From JAYZDK01 sp964604165 (lineage in GTDB: Bacteria > Myxococcota_A > UBA796 > CAJQPC01): a stretch of DNA of 64,000 nucleotides. Location: positions 1 to 64,000 of the forward strand of contig CAZRYF010000017.1 of assembly GCA_964604165.1 (NCBI GenBank), read 5' to 3'. Below the pieces are notes generated by a model. The model was not told the origin of the DNA. It worked only from the letters and a program-made list of their open reading frames with translations, and did not search any database. A program made the position numbers and the translations under genes. This document shows, one piece after another, positions 52,773 through 61,676 of this stretch (positions are counted from its first letter, which is position 1; each line of letters opens with the position of its first letter).

Positions 52773-54474
52773 CTGCCTCGAGGAAGCCCGGACCATCACC
52801 GAATTCGGTCTTCGCTTTGTGGACCGAAGCGAAGACGCCGTTCACATTTCATGGGCTCGCATCCGCAAGAATGCAGCCCGCACTGCCGGACAACTCCTGG
52901 AGCTCGGTTGCCAACCCGGTGACCGGATCTGCCTTGTGTACCCCACTGAGCCCGCCTTCTTCTCTGCATTTCTGGGAGCGGTCTGGGCGGGTATGGTCCC
53001 AGTCCCCCTTTACCCACCCGTTCGTCTTGGCCGCCTGGACGAGTACGCGGCCAAGACCTCCAGAATGATACAAATCACAGGCGCCCGGGCAGTGCTCGCT
53101 TCCACCCGGGTGCGCCGACTCTTGGGGCCCGCCATCCAGGCTGCTCGACCGGAGTTTGGCTGCCTGACCCTGGAGGACCTCCCTGCTGCACCCGAGGCAC
53201 CGCGGCACCGGGCCCGCCCCGAAGACCTTGCGTTCGTGCAGTTCTCCTCTGGAACAACCGCAGACCCAAAGGCGGTGGCGTTGACCCATGGAGCGGTCAT
53301 GGCCCAGGCGTGTATTCTCGTGGAGGGACTTCTGGAGGCGTGGCCAGAAGAGGAGCACGGCCTGCAAAGCGGAATCAGCTGGTTGCCCCTCTACCATGAC
53401 ATGGGTCTCATTGGCTGCGTGTTCCCGGCCCTCTTGAAGGGGCGGGACCTGACCCTGATCGGGCCGGATGTTTTTGTGACACGCCCCGCCCTCTGGCTTC
53501 GAACTATTTCTCGCTACAAATGCACAATCTCAACGGCCCCGAATTTTGCCTACGGGATGTGTGTTCACAAGGTCAGGGATTCGGACATGGAAGGGGTGGA
53601 CCTCTCTTCCTGGAAGGTGGCCCTCAACGGGGCAGAGTCCGTCTCTGGGGAGACCCTGGGCGCCTTTTCAGATCGCTTCTCCCGGTGGGGGTTCGACCGA
53701 ATGGCCCTTACCCCAGTGTACGGTCTCTCCGAGGCTGCCCTGGCTGTCACATTTTCTCCTCTCAAAGAGATCTGGAAACAGCGAGCCCACCCAGCAAAGG
53801 GCCGACCTATCATGTCTCTGGGCCCCCCCTTGCCTGGATTCACCGTAGACATTCGAAGCCCGGAAGGGGACAGCTTGCCCGAGGCCCAGGTGGGCCACGT
53901 CTGGATCCAGGGGCCATCCCTGATGCGGGAGTACCTCCAGAACCCGGAGGCCACCCAAAAGGTACTGCAAGACGGCTGGCTGGACACGGGAGACCTCGGA
54001 TTCCTTCAAGAAGGGGATCTGCACGTGGTGGGTCGCGCCAAGGAGGTGCTCATCCTTCGGGGTCGAAACACCCCGCCCGAGGCTGTGGAGTCTGCGGTTA
54101 CGGAGCTTTCCGGGGTGCGACGTGGATGCGTAGCCGCAGTGTGCCACCGCCCACCCGGTGCCCACACAGATGAGCTGGTATTGCTGGTGGAGCAGGCCAA
54201 GGAAAGAAGCCTGGCCCCAGATCAGCTTGCAAGGGACTGCCGAGAAGCGGTGGTGGCAGCAACAGGCCTCTTGTGTTGGAAGGTGGAGGTCCTGGAGCCG
54301 GGCACACTTCCCCGCACCAGCAGCGGCAAGATTCGCCGCATTGAGGCGGAAGAGCGCTTTGCATCGGGTAGCTTGAGGGCCGCGACAGAGCCCGGACCCC
54401 TGGGTCTTGCCGCCGCCCTGGTCCGTTCAAGCCTTGCCATGCCAAGGCGAGGAGGCCGACCGACAAAAATGTAG
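52756..54474 (+). CDS. Fatty acyl-AMP ligase (FAAL-like)
   Basis: A 572-residue adenylate-forming enzyme. It activates a fatty acid as acyl-AMP and probably loads it on the adjacent carrier protein. Motifs in order: SW-x-RIRKNAARTAGQL, the P-loop FVQFSSGTTADPKAVALTH, SWLPLYHDMGLIG, NGAESVSGETL, TPVYGLSEAALAVTF, DGWLDTGDLGF and RTSSGKIRR with the C-terminal Lys. The NGAE and LYHDMGL blocks are typical of FAALs rather than acyl-CoA ligases. TTG 52756 is preferred because GGGAGACGTC precedes it and it overlaps the carrier gene by 17 bases. Last gene of the operon. Confidence 0.88.
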   Translation: MQTLSDCLEEARTITEFGLRFVDRSEDAVHISWARIRKNAARTAGQLLELGCQPGDRICLVYPTEPAFFSAFLGAVWAGMVPVPLYPPVRLGRLDEYAAKTSRMIQITGARAVLASTRVRRLLGPAIQAARPEFGCLTLEDLPAAPEAPRHRARPEDLAFVQFSSGTTADPKAVALTHGAVMAQACILVEGLLEAWPEEEHGLQSGISWLPLYHDMGLIGCVFPALLKGRDLTLIGPDVFVTRPALWLRTISRYKCTISTAPNFAYGMCVHKVRDSDMEGVDLSSWKVALNGAESVSGETLGAFSDRFSRWGFDRMALTPVYGLSEAALAVTFSPLKEIWKQRAHPAKGRPIMSLGPPLPGFTVDIRSPEGDSLPEAQVGHVWIQGPSLMREYLQNPEATQKVLQDGWLDTGDLGFLQEGDLHVVGRAKEVLILRGRNTPPEAVESAVTELSGVRRGCVAAVCHRPPGAHTDELVLLVEQAKERSLAPDQLARDCREAVVAATGLLCWKVEVLEPGTLPRTSSGKIRRIEAEERFASGSLRAATEPGPLGLAAALVRSSLAMPRRGGRPTKM

Positions 54475-54501
54475 TTTCTTGCTTGCCATTCAACAGAGCA
54501 T

Positions 54502-55584
54502 CTACCCCCGCGCCGTTCGAATCGCCTGCCACACCCGCGCCCGCAAGAGCGAGTCCGCTTGAAGCTCTGCCAGGGCACGCTCCAACACCCCTGCCCCTTG
54601 GCCTCCGTCTCGCTGGTGGCGCTCCAGACGAGCCTGGCCTGTGAGGAAGGGGGCGCCGCATTGCTCTCCCAGGAACACGGCGGCGCTCAGGTCTTCCATT
54701 GCGCCGTCGGCTCCTGCTGTCCAGCGAGACAAGCCCCTGGCCAGGCGGGCCCGGCCTTCCAAATGAGAGAGGGAACGCTCCTTGCAAAAGGCCACCGCTG
54801 CGTCCAAGCCCCCGGGCAGAAAGGCATGAGACGAGTCTCCGTGGGCAGTCATGGCCCGCTCTACGGCCACTCGAAACTGGCCGCTCTGGCGGCCGGCCTT
54901 CCCCCAGGCAATCCACGACCTGTCCAGCAGGGAGAAGGCCTCTTCCACTTCCCCCTGGTCCCGCGCCACGCGCGCCAGAGCTTCCCACACCGCCCCCAAA
55001 GCCGATGGATTGGGAGGGTCTTCTCCTTCCAGCTCCAGGGCACAACTCAACAGGCGCTCCCGGGCGCGGTTCCAATCCCCGCTCAACTGCGCCACTTGGG
55101 CCCGTCGAAATCGGACTGCGATGCCCACCTCTCGGGCGCCATCCTCCCAGGCATCCAAGAGCTCCCCCAAGGGCGCAATCTGACCGGATGCCACCAGAAT
55201 TCCCGCCAACGTGTCTGTCGCCAGCTCCCTGACCTGACCTTCCTGCACCAGCCCGAGAACACGGCGGGCGTGTCCCTCCCCCTCCTCCAGGCGCCCCATG
55301 TCAAGACATGCCGCGGCACCGTGGATCCAAACAAGGGCCTCCAACTCCACATCCGGCAGCCGTCCTTCCAGAACCTCAATTCGCGCCAAGACCTGCACAG
55401 GCCGGTCCCCCCGTCGCCAACAGTCCACGGCCCGGATTCCGGCCTCCAGGGCAACATCCCCGCGCTCCTCGGCTTCTGCGATTTTTTGAACCTGCTCCCA
55501 ACAGGGTGCAGCCTGCTCCCAGTCTCCCTCCATGGCCTGGGCTCTGCCCAAGGCACGCTCCAGCGCAGTGTCTCCGCTTTCCAT
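54502..55584 (-). CDS. TPR-like helical repeat protein
   Basis: A 360-residue cytoplasmic protein of repeated antiparallel helices with TPR spacing: ALGRAQAMEGDWEQAAPCWEQ, ALVWIHGAAACLDMGRLEEG and RFRRAQVAQLSGDWNRARER are three examples of units about 35-40 residues long, with Gly and Ala in the expected turns. No catalytic domain. ATG 55584 is 7 bases after the upstream gene stop, so it belongs to the kinase operon. TPR proteins often bring partners together and may be targets of the adjacent kinase. It is convergent with the acyl-AMP ligase gene. Confidence 0.75.
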   Translation of the reverse strand: MESGDTALERALGRAQAMEGDWEQAAPCWEQVQKIAEAEERGDVALEAGIRAVDCWRRGDRPVQVLARIEVLEGRLPDVELEALVWIHGAAACLDMGRLEEGEGHARRVLGLVQEGQVRELATDTLAGILVASGQIAPLGELLDAWEDGAREVGIAVRFRRAQVAQLSGDWNRARERLLSCALELEGEDPPNPSALGAVWEALARVARDQGEVEEAFSLLDRSWIAWGKAGRQSGQFRVAVERAMTAHGDSSHAFLPGGLDAAVAFCKERSLSHLEGRARLARGLSRWTAGADGAMEDLSAAVFLGEQCGAPFLTGQARLERHQRDGGQGAGVLERALAELQADSLLRARVWQAIRTARG

Positions 55585-55591
55585 CCGTGAC

Positions 55592-56509
55592 TTAGAATCG
55601 CCCGTTCATGCGAATCCCGTCGGCTCCTATGCCCACCTGGACATCCCGCTGCTTCCACCACAGCGCTCCTCCCGCTCCCCCGAGCACCGCACCGCCCGCC
55701 ACCAGGCCCAAGGTCAATGCCCGGGTCTTCTGAAAGCTGGCGGTCAGGGCATCTGCCTCAGCCCGGGTAACGGTGGAAGGATTAGACCGCGCCTGCTGGA
55801 TCTCCGAAAACTGTGGATTCAGCAGCGCAAAGTTCACGACACTGCCCGCCAGCAGCACCAAAGCGCCCCCCCCAAGCAGCGCCTGGTCCAGGGGCAGACC
55901 CGCCCCTTCTCCCCCGGCAAATGAAGGTCGAAAGCACTCGGACATGGAACAAAAACAGCCATAGTCTGGCGCCGTGCCAAAGAGCACCCACTTGCTGGTG
56001 AGATTGCCCTCAGCACACATCACCTGCACCAGGTGTCGTCCCTCTACCACATCGTCGTAGGAGGTCATCAACCGTCCATCGATGTAGATCTTCTCGGTGA
56101 TGGCAGCCACCGGCACCCCCGCAGCCGGGCGGTCGCGGAAGTTGACCTCCCTCCGCAACAACTCGAACAAGTCCTGCAACTCGTCCTCCGCCACGAGCTC
56201 TTCATCCCATTGAAACTCGGTGTCGTGGACCAGCGCGGCCTTGAAGTACTCCAAAGCCTGCACTTCCTTGTCTCCCACAAAATACTCGAGAATTCCCCGG
56301 TAGTATTGGATGCGAGACAAGAGAGAGGGAAGAACTGGAACGTCACTTTTTGGCGCCAGCTTCTCCGCGTCGTCCAACAAGTCATGGGCCGTTTCAAACT
56401 CCCCATCCAGAATGGCCTCTCGCGCTCCATCCACCTGTTCCAGGAGGGGACTCGCCCAGGCGACCGAACCGCCCAAGAACAGCGCGAGGCACCAGCCCCC
56501 TCGAATCAT
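55592..56509 (-). CDS. Signal-peptide protein with PEGA-like and membrane segments, kinase operon
   Basis: About 305 residues with an N-terminal signal (MIRGGWCLALFLGGSVAWA). A helical TPR-like part follows (residues 20-100, with ALEYFKAALVHDTEF). The centre has a short beta domain with IYIDGRLMTSYDDVVEGRHL, like PEGA units, followed by four Cys within CFCSMSEC. Near the C-terminus are two hydrophobic segments (LLGGGALVLLAGSVVNFALL and LGLVAGGAVLGGAGGALWW). ATG 56509 is 5 bases after the kinase stop. Possibly an envelope partner or substrate of that kinase. Similar proteins occur next to Hanks-type kinases in Myxococcota. Confidence 0.7.
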   Translation of the reverse strand: MIRGGWCLALFLGGSVAWASPLLEQVDGAREAILDGEFETAHDLLDDAEKLAPKSDVPVLPSLLSRIQYYRGILEYFVGDKEVQALEYFKAALVHDTEFQWDEELVAEDELQDLFELLRREVNFRDRPAAGVPVAAITEKIYIDGRLMTSYDDVVEGRHLVQVMCAEGNLTSKWVLFGTAPDYGCFCSMSECFRPSFAGGEGAGLPLDQALLGGGALVLLAGSVVNFALLNPQFSEIQQARSNPSTVTRAEADALTASFQKTRALTLGLVAGGAVLGGAGGALWWKQRDVQVGIGADGIRMNGRF

Positions 56510-56514
56510 GTGGT

Positions 56515-58428
56515 TCAGTCGCACCCGCGCTCCTCCCATTTCAATCCACTTCCGCTCTTCTTGAGATTGTACCGACAGGTTTTGTCAGATCGTACCCGTA
56601 CCTTGAGGGTCTCCTCCGGACCACCACTCTTGGGGGTGACCCGGGTCTTGTAGCTGCCTGGTTGCAAGTCCGCGATCTCCAGGCGAATGCAGGGGGAACG
56701 ACAGATCCGCAAAAAGCCGCTCCCATGGCTGACCTTGACCTGGGCCCCACCTATCGACAAGGTGTTCAGCTTGAGGCTTCCCGGGCGGGCGCTCGCCCGC
56801 GGCGCTGGCGCCGCTTTGGGGGGTACAGCTTCAGGGGCAACAACCTCCTCTACCTCCTCCACCACAATTGTCGGCGCGGCCGCCTCAGGCGCTGCTGGCT
56901 CTTCTGCAAGGGCGACCGCGGGCTCCTCCTCGGGGGCTGGCGCCTCCACCACCGCTGGCGCAACCTCCGCTTGCAAGGCTGGCTCCTCACCGCCGCCCCT
57001 CAGAATCTCCGCAACGGTAACCGCCCCGAGCACTGCCGCCGCGATGACCCAGGCCTTCTTGGACCTCGCCGGTGTGGGAGGGGGCGCATCCTGGGTGAGC
57101 TCCCCTGCCTCAAATCCAAGGGTCCCCGAGAGAGACGGGGCCGATGCAGTGGTGTCTTCGGACCCCATGGGCGGTGGAGGCGCAGGCAAGGTCGTGCCTT
57201 CCGGCACCTGTACGACCGGCTGTTCCCCGGGAAAGGTCTCTGACGTCCAGACCGGCTCCTCGTCCACGTTTCCCAGGTCCAGCGTCCGGTCCGATTCCTC
57301 TCCCGCCGCCGCTGCAGCCGTTTCCTCCGAATCCTCGACGTAGTCATCCAGCCATCCGGCGCTGGTCTCGCTTCCGCCAGCGGTGGGGGTCAGGGGGCCC
57401 AGGTCTTCCTCCCCAAGAGGCAGCCCTTCCGTATCAAAGGTGGCCGTTCGGTCCTCCTCCAAGGTCTGCCCTTCGAGGGAGTCCCCCACGGCTTCCAGAG
57501 GCTCCTGGTCTCTCATCACCTCCTTTACGTGCTCCTTGCAGAACCGGCGCAAGCTCTGCCCCCCCACCTGTTCCGCCAGCTCCTCCATGGCTTCTTCCAC
57601 CTCCAGCGCCGTCATTCGGCCCGTCTCGTTGAACGCCATCATCGCCCCGAGAACCCGCCGAAGTTCCGCCAGGATCTCATCATCGCCCCCCTGCAGCTGA
57701 ACCCGCCCCAGGCTCTCCTTCAGAGCCGCCTCGTAGCGCTCTTCCCGCAGTTGCACCCGACCCGTTGGCTCTCCCACCAGCAACTCAAACAGGGTGACTC
57801 CAAGTGCAAACACGTCGCAAGCCCGTGTGTCCCGGTCTCCCATGAAACGCTCAGGGGCCATGTAGATCTGCGACCCAAAGTGCATTGCCTCCGTGTGAGC
57901 CTCCCGGGTCTCGAAATTGGCGCGAGCGGTTCCAAAGTCCAAGAGCTTGACCTCCCCCTCCGCAGTCACCATCACATTGGAGGGTTTGATGTCCCGGTGA
58001 ATGAGCTGAAGGGGATTGCCTCCCTGGAGCGGCACGTGGCTGAAGGCCGCTTCCAGCGCTGCCGCCACCGCTCCCACCACCTGAAATGCCATACGCGGAG
58101 GGACGTTTTCACCCTTCTTGGCAAGCCAGGAAATGAGGGTGCCCATGTCGACCCCCTCCAGGTACTCCATGACCACTGCACAGTGCCCCCCCAGGTTGGT
58201 CAGGTCCTCCACCCGCACAATGTGACGATGGCGCAAGCGGCCGAGCAGACGGGCCTCATCCCGGGAGCGCATGACCACTTCCTGGTGCTGCGCCCACTTC
58301 TGGTGCAGCACCTTCACGGCCACCACCGTAGAAAAGTCATCTCCGGTGATCATCTCCGCCAGGTACACCGTCCCGAACCCGCCTCGAGCCAGCTCGTGAA
58401 TGAAGCGGAATTTCCTTCGAACGCTCAT
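56515..58428 (-). CDS. Hanks-type Ser/Thr protein kinase with membrane anchor and C-terminal domain
   Basis: A 637-residue receptor-like kinase. The N-terminal kinase domain (residues 1-280) has the Gly loop LARGGFGTVYLA, Lys39 in VVAVKVL, the catalytic loop HRDIKPSNVMV, DFG in LLDFGTA and the APE-type block MAPERFMG. A long Pro/Glu-rich linker with acidic clusters follows, then one membrane helix (KKAWVIAAAVLGAVTVAEIL), an Ala/Pro/Glu-rich stretch and a small PEGA-like domain (SIGGAQVKVSHGSGFLRIC) outside the membrane. ATG 58428. The operon continues into a PEGA/TPR protein and a TPR protein. Its PP2C counterpart may be the one at 29512-30783. Confidence 0.9.
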   Translation of the reverse strand: MSVRRKFRFIHELARGGFGTVYLAEMITGDDFSTVVAVKVLHQKWAQHQEVVMRSRDEARLLGRLRHRHIVRVEDLTNLGGHCAVVMEYLEGVDMGTLISWLAKKGENVPPRMAFQVVGAVAAALEAAFSHVPLQGGNPLQLIHRDIKPSNVMVTAEGEVKLLDFGTARANFETREAHTEAMHFGSQIYMAPERFMGDRDTRACDVFALGVTLFELLVGEPTGRVQLREERYEAALKESLGRVQLQGGDDEILAELRRVLGAMMAFNETGRMTALEVEEAMEELAEQVGGQSLRRFCKEHVKEVMRDQEPLEAVGDSLEGQTLEEDRTATFDTEGLPLGEEDLGPLTPTAGGSETSAGWLDDYVEDSEETAAAAAGEESDRTLDLGNVDEEPVWTSETFPGEQPVVQVPEGTTLPAPPPPMGSEDTTASAPSLSGTLGFEAGELTQDAPPPTPARSKKAWVIAAAVLGAVTVAEILRGGGEEPALQAEVAPAVVEAPAPEEEPAVALAEEPAAPEAAAPTIVVEEVEEVVAPEAVPPKAAPAPRASARPGSLKLNTLSIGGAQVKVSHGSGFLRICRSPCIRLEIADLQPGSYKTRVTPKSGGPEETLKVRVRSDKTCRYNLKKSGSGLKWEERGCD

Positions 58429-58523
58429 GGCATGTCCACCCAAACAGGTCCATCTCCCGAAGGGTTCACAGGAGAGCCCGGGCAGCATACCGCGGGTCTC
58501 CCGGCAGTTGGAGGTATCCTCGC

Positions 58524-59498
58524 GTGGTGTTGCTTGTCTCGATCATTGCCGCTGTCGCCTGGGGCACCCCCATTCAGGCAGATCTCCACCTGGACACCCC
58601 GACCCAGCTGCACCGGAAAGAGGTCGGAATCGATGCCCCCGGACTGGAGGCGGGTTTGAGACAACTTCAGGCTGGGGGAACCAACCTGGCGGTAGAGGTC
58701 TTGTGGCCTCCCAGGAGGGCCGACCACGTGGCCCACACCCTCGCCTTGTTGGATCGACTGGAGTCCGCAATCGACTCCCAGGACATGTTGCAGATCGTGC
58801 GCAGCCCCACCGAGGCCAGAACCACGGGAGAGGCTGGGCGTATCGGAGTGCTGGTGTCCCTGGAAGGCACCCACGGCCTGAAAGAAGACGACTGGCGCGC
58901 CTCCCTGCAAGGACTTCAAGCGCGGGGCCTGGGCATGGTCGGACTGACCTGGAGCTTCTCCACGCCCTTCGCTGGAAGCTCCGGAGACGGAGGGGGGGGA
59001 TTGACCGAAAAGGGCCGAGAGCTCGTCTCCCTCTGCCAAGCCACCGGGCTGATTGTAGACCTGTCCCATGCGAGCAGGGACACCACCCTGGAGGTGTGCA
59101 CAACCTCCCCCGTGCCCGTCATCGCATCTCACTCCAACGCACACACGCTGTCCCCCCACCCTCGCAACCTGTCAGATGACGAGATCCGCTGCATCGCTGC
59201 CACCGGGGGCGTGATCGGCTTGAACCTGCACGGGCCCTTTGTGGGAGGTGCCCGAGACCTCGGGGCCGTGGTGGCCCAGGCCAATCACCTGGCCCACATC
59301 GGTGGCCACGGTGTGGTGGCCCTGGGGAGCGATTTTGACGGCTTGATTCAGCCAGTAAAGGGTCTGCCCAACGCCTCAAACCTCCCAGATCTCTGGCGTG
59401 CCCTGAAGACCGCCGGCTGGTCCGAGGCGCAGATCCGCGGTGTGCAAGGCGAGAACTTCCTTCGGGCCTGGAGCGGAGTGACCTCCGCAGTCAGGTGA
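58524..59498 (+). CDS. M19-family membrane dipeptidase-like hydrolase
   Basis: A 324-residue protein of the M19 dipeptidase (renal dipeptidase) family of the amidohydrolase fold. Metal-binding places are seen at ADLHLDTP, SLEGTHGLKED, IVDLSHASRDTTL, VIASHSNAHTL and LGSDFDGLIQP. The region RNLSDDEIRCIAATGGVIGLN is very typical. A short hydrophobic N-terminus (VVLLVSIIAAVAWG) may be a signal. GTG 58524 follows GGAGG with nine bases. It is divergent from the kinase gene and overlaps the LRR gene by 8 bases at its end. It could cut D-amino-acid-containing or other dipeptides. Confidence 0.88.
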   Translation: MVLLVSIIAAVAWGTPIQADLHLDTPTQLHRKEVGIDAPGLEAGLRQLQAGGTNLAVEVLWPPRRADHVAHTLALLDRLESAIDSQDMLQIVRSPTEARTTGEAGRIGVLVSLEGTHGLKEDDWRASLQGLQARGLGMVGLTWSFSTPFAGSSGDGGGGLTEKGRELVSLCQATGLIVDLSHASRDTTLEVCTTSPVPVIASHSNAHTLSPHPRNLSDDEIRCIAATGGVIGLNLHGPFVGGARDLGAVVAQANHLAHIGGHGVVALGSDFDGLIQPVKGLPNASNLPDLWRALKTAGWSEAQIRGVQGENFLRAWSGVTSAVR

Positions 59499-60498
59499 TG
59501 ACACTGTCCGGCAGCGCTTGAACAAGCCGGGAGAAGGCCGGCCGCGACAACCCGTTGCCATCCAAGGCGAGCCTCTCGATGCCTCTCAACCCCCAAAAAG
59601 CCTGCAAGTCACCATCGGACAACCCACAGCGCTGAAGCCAAAGGCGCTTCCACTCCGCCCGCCGCAGAAGAGACTTCACCCCCCCGGACCCAATGGCATT
59701 GCCCGAGAGGTCCAAGTGCAAGAGAGCAGGCAGCTTCACCAGGGCCTGTACAGAACCAGGGCCCAGACCACACTCCCCCACCCTTAGATCCACAAGGGCT
59801 CTCAGCGCACCCAGCGCTCGTGCACCCGCATAGCCCACCGGGTTTCGGGAAAGGTCCAACTGCACCAAGGAGCGAAACCCGGAGAGGACGCGTGCACCGG
59901 CCCCGGTGATCCCATTGTGGGCGAGATCAAGCCGCACAAGCCCCGTGAGTTGTGACAAGGCCTCTACGCCTTCATTTCCGATTTCATTGCCTCGAAGGTC
60001 AAGCCACCTCAAACCCTGGAGTCTGGCCAGCTGGTGCGCCCCGTGTACACCCAAGCGGTTGTCACAGAGACGAAGCCGAACAAGCCTGGGCAAGCCCGAG
60101 AGGACCTGAAAGAAACGATCATCTCCATCCACGAAGAAAAACACGACATTCTCAGGACCCGCCACCAAGCTCGACCGTCGCGCCTGCACGGCATTTCCAT
60201 CCACCGCGAGCGCTTCCAGCACATCCCACCCAGGCGCATCCAGGCAGCCCACCACCGCCTCGAGACCCATTCCCGCGGAGAAGGTCAGGCGGTCGATGTT
60301 CACCCGCGCCTTTGGAGGCAGGCGCCCCAACACCCTTGCGCCTCGTTCAGTCAGGACCCGAACGGCCACACCGCGCCCCAGAGAGCGAGCCACGAGATCC
60401 CCCCGATGGAGGGCATCCAGGTCTTTTCGATCCTGGCAGGAAAGCCCCGCTCCCAAGTCGACCCGGGAGGGGGAAGTGGCGGGTGCAGAGGAAGGCAT
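59491..60498 (-). CDS. Leucine-rich-repeat protein
   Basis: A 335-residue protein of the RI-like LRR class. From about residue 120 it has eight or so units of 24-28 residues, with LxxLDLRGNEIGNEGVEAL, LVRLDLAHNGITGAGARVL and LVQLDLSRNPVGYAGARAL. The N-terminal 115 residues start MPSSAPATSPSRVDLG and then QDRKDLDALHRGDLVARSLG, a helical part of unknown fold. Such proteins mediate protein-protein contact. ATG 60498 has no strong ribosome site. The gene is divergent from the SUMF1 gene (73 bases) and convergent with the M19 gene. Cell location not evident: no signal peptide. Confidence 0.78.
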   Translation of the reverse strand: MPSSAPATSPSRVDLGAGLSCQDRKDLDALHRGDLVARSLGRGVAVRVLTERGARVLGRLPPKARVNIDRLTFSAGMGLEAVVGCLDAPGWDVLEALAVDGNAVQARRSSLVAGPENVVFFFVDGDDRFFQVLSGLPRLVRLRLCDNRLGVHGAHQLARLQGLRWLDLRGNEIGNEGVEALSQLTGLVRLDLAHNGITGAGARVLSGFRSLVQLDLSRNPVGYAGARALGALRALVDLRVGECGLGPGSVQALVKLPALLHLDLSGNAIGSGGVKSLLRRAEWKRLWLQRCGLSDGDLQAFWGLRGIERLALDGNGLSRPAFSRLVQALPDSVIT

Positions 60499-60571
60499 GT
60501 GGGGAATTGTACATCCGGCCTGCAAAATGCCGGGCCTCCAGGGGAACGTTATGTGTGGATAGGAGGTGCCC

Positions 60572-61453
60572 GTGACACCCGACCTGCTCGCAGCTGACCT
60601 GGACACACTGGATGCGCTCACCCCCGGAGAGCGCGTGGAACGCCTGGCAGAACTGGCGAAACAAGCCATGGAGCACCAAGAGAACGGGCTCGCCAATGCC
60701 CCGGCTCTGGCCCGCCTGGGGGAGGCCCTTCAGGCCGCCCTCGAGTCTGGGGAAGGTTCCACTCCGGACCGGCTCACCGTGGGCACTGGACTGGGCAAGC
60801 TTGGAGACGGGCGACTCTTGCTTCCGAACAGCGAAAATTACTGGGCGAAAATCGAACTGGCCTCCGGAGATCGAGTGCTCGTGGGGCGCCAACCGGTCAG
60901 CACCCGCGCGTTTCAACGGTTCGTGGACTCCGGAGAGTACGACAACGATGCCCACTGGACCGAGACTTCCCTGGGATGGAAGAACCTGGGCCGAAAGACC
61001 TGGGCCGACCTGGCAGCCATTGTGCCGCCCAGCTTGATGGGGGCCAATCAGCCCGTCGTGGGGACCAATTGGTACGAGGCCAGCGCCTACGCCGCCTCGG
61101 TGGGAGGCCGCCTGCCCACGGTCCACGAGCGCCTTCAGATCGTGCGGGGCGCGGAGAAGCGGCCCTACCCCTGGGGCGACCCCTTCGGCCAGGGAAACGC
61201 GAACACGGAAGAAGAGGCCCTCGGTCAGCCCTGCGCAGTAGGGCTGTTTCACGCAGACCGCACTCCGGAAGGCGTCTGGGATCTCGCTGGCAACGCAGGG
61301 GAGTGGCTGCAGGACGTGGTGGGAGAGCAGCGCTTGTACCACCCGGGGTCCTGGAAGCAGCCGTCTCTCGCGTCCTGGGCCAAGGCCCGGTCCATGGAGG
61401 CGCCCACCTTCCGCGCCGATGACCTGGGTTTCCGGATCGTGCGGGACGCTTAG
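60572..61453 (+). CDS. SUMF1/formylglycine-generating-enzyme-fold protein, lacking the catalytic Cys pair
   Basis: About 293 residues. After a helical N-terminus of about 80, the SUMF1 fold is seen in VLVGRQPVSTRAFQRFVDSG, QPVVGTNWYEASAYAASVGG-type, RLPTVHERLQIVRGAEKR, PYPWGDPFG and GVWDLAGNAGEWLQD. The C-terminal box reads SWKQPSLASWAKARSMEAPT and then DDLGFRIV, without Cys. True FGEs have two active-site Cys there, so this protein cannot make formylglycine that way. EgtB/PvdO-type or non-catalytic roles are possible. GTG 60572 is five bases after AGGAGG. The stop TAG abuts the inverted-repeat element. Confidence 0.82.
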   Translation: MTPDLLAADLDTLDALTPGERVERLAELAKQAMEHQENGLANAPALARLGEALQAALESGEGSTPDRLTVGTGLGKLGDGRLLLPNSENYWAKIELASGDRVLVGRQPVSTRAFQRFVDSGEYDNDAHWTETSLGWKNLGRKTWADLAAIVPPSLMGANQPVVGTNWYEASAYAASVGGRLPTVHERLQIVRGAEKRPYPWGDPFGQGNANTEEEALGQPCAVGLFHADRTPEGVWDLAGNAGEWLQDVVGEQRLYHPGSWKQPSLASWAKARSMEAPTFRADDLGFRIVRDA

Positions 61454-61676
61454 ACCGGATATTTCACCAGGCTTCGTTGCGAGGGCCCGTAGTGCGCCAG
61501 CGAGGCGGGTTTTGGCGGGGTCCCGCAGGCGGGGGACCGTACGGGTCGGGGGGCCGCGACAAGAGCCACCGCAGCAAGCAATTCGGGGCCGCCAGCTGGA
61601 GCGTAGCGGAAGCCGGCGAAAGCCCTCGCCGAACGGCGAGGGACCGCAGGGTAGAACGGCTGGTGAAATATCCGGG
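61454..61676. mobile_element. 222-bp inverted-repeat element, MITE-like or structured RNA
   Basis: CCGGATATTTCACCAG at 61455-61470 is repeated as an exact inverted copy at 61660-61675. TTAG occurs directly on both sides (61450-61453 and 61677-61680), as a 4-bp target duplication would. Inside are strong hairpins: CCCTCGCC-GAAC-GGCGAGGG (61623-61642) and GGTCCCGC-AG-GCGGGGGACC (61521-61540 region). No open frame of note. It fits a small non-autonomous transposon or a structured RNA; either way it is not part of the flanking genes. Confidence 0.6.
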
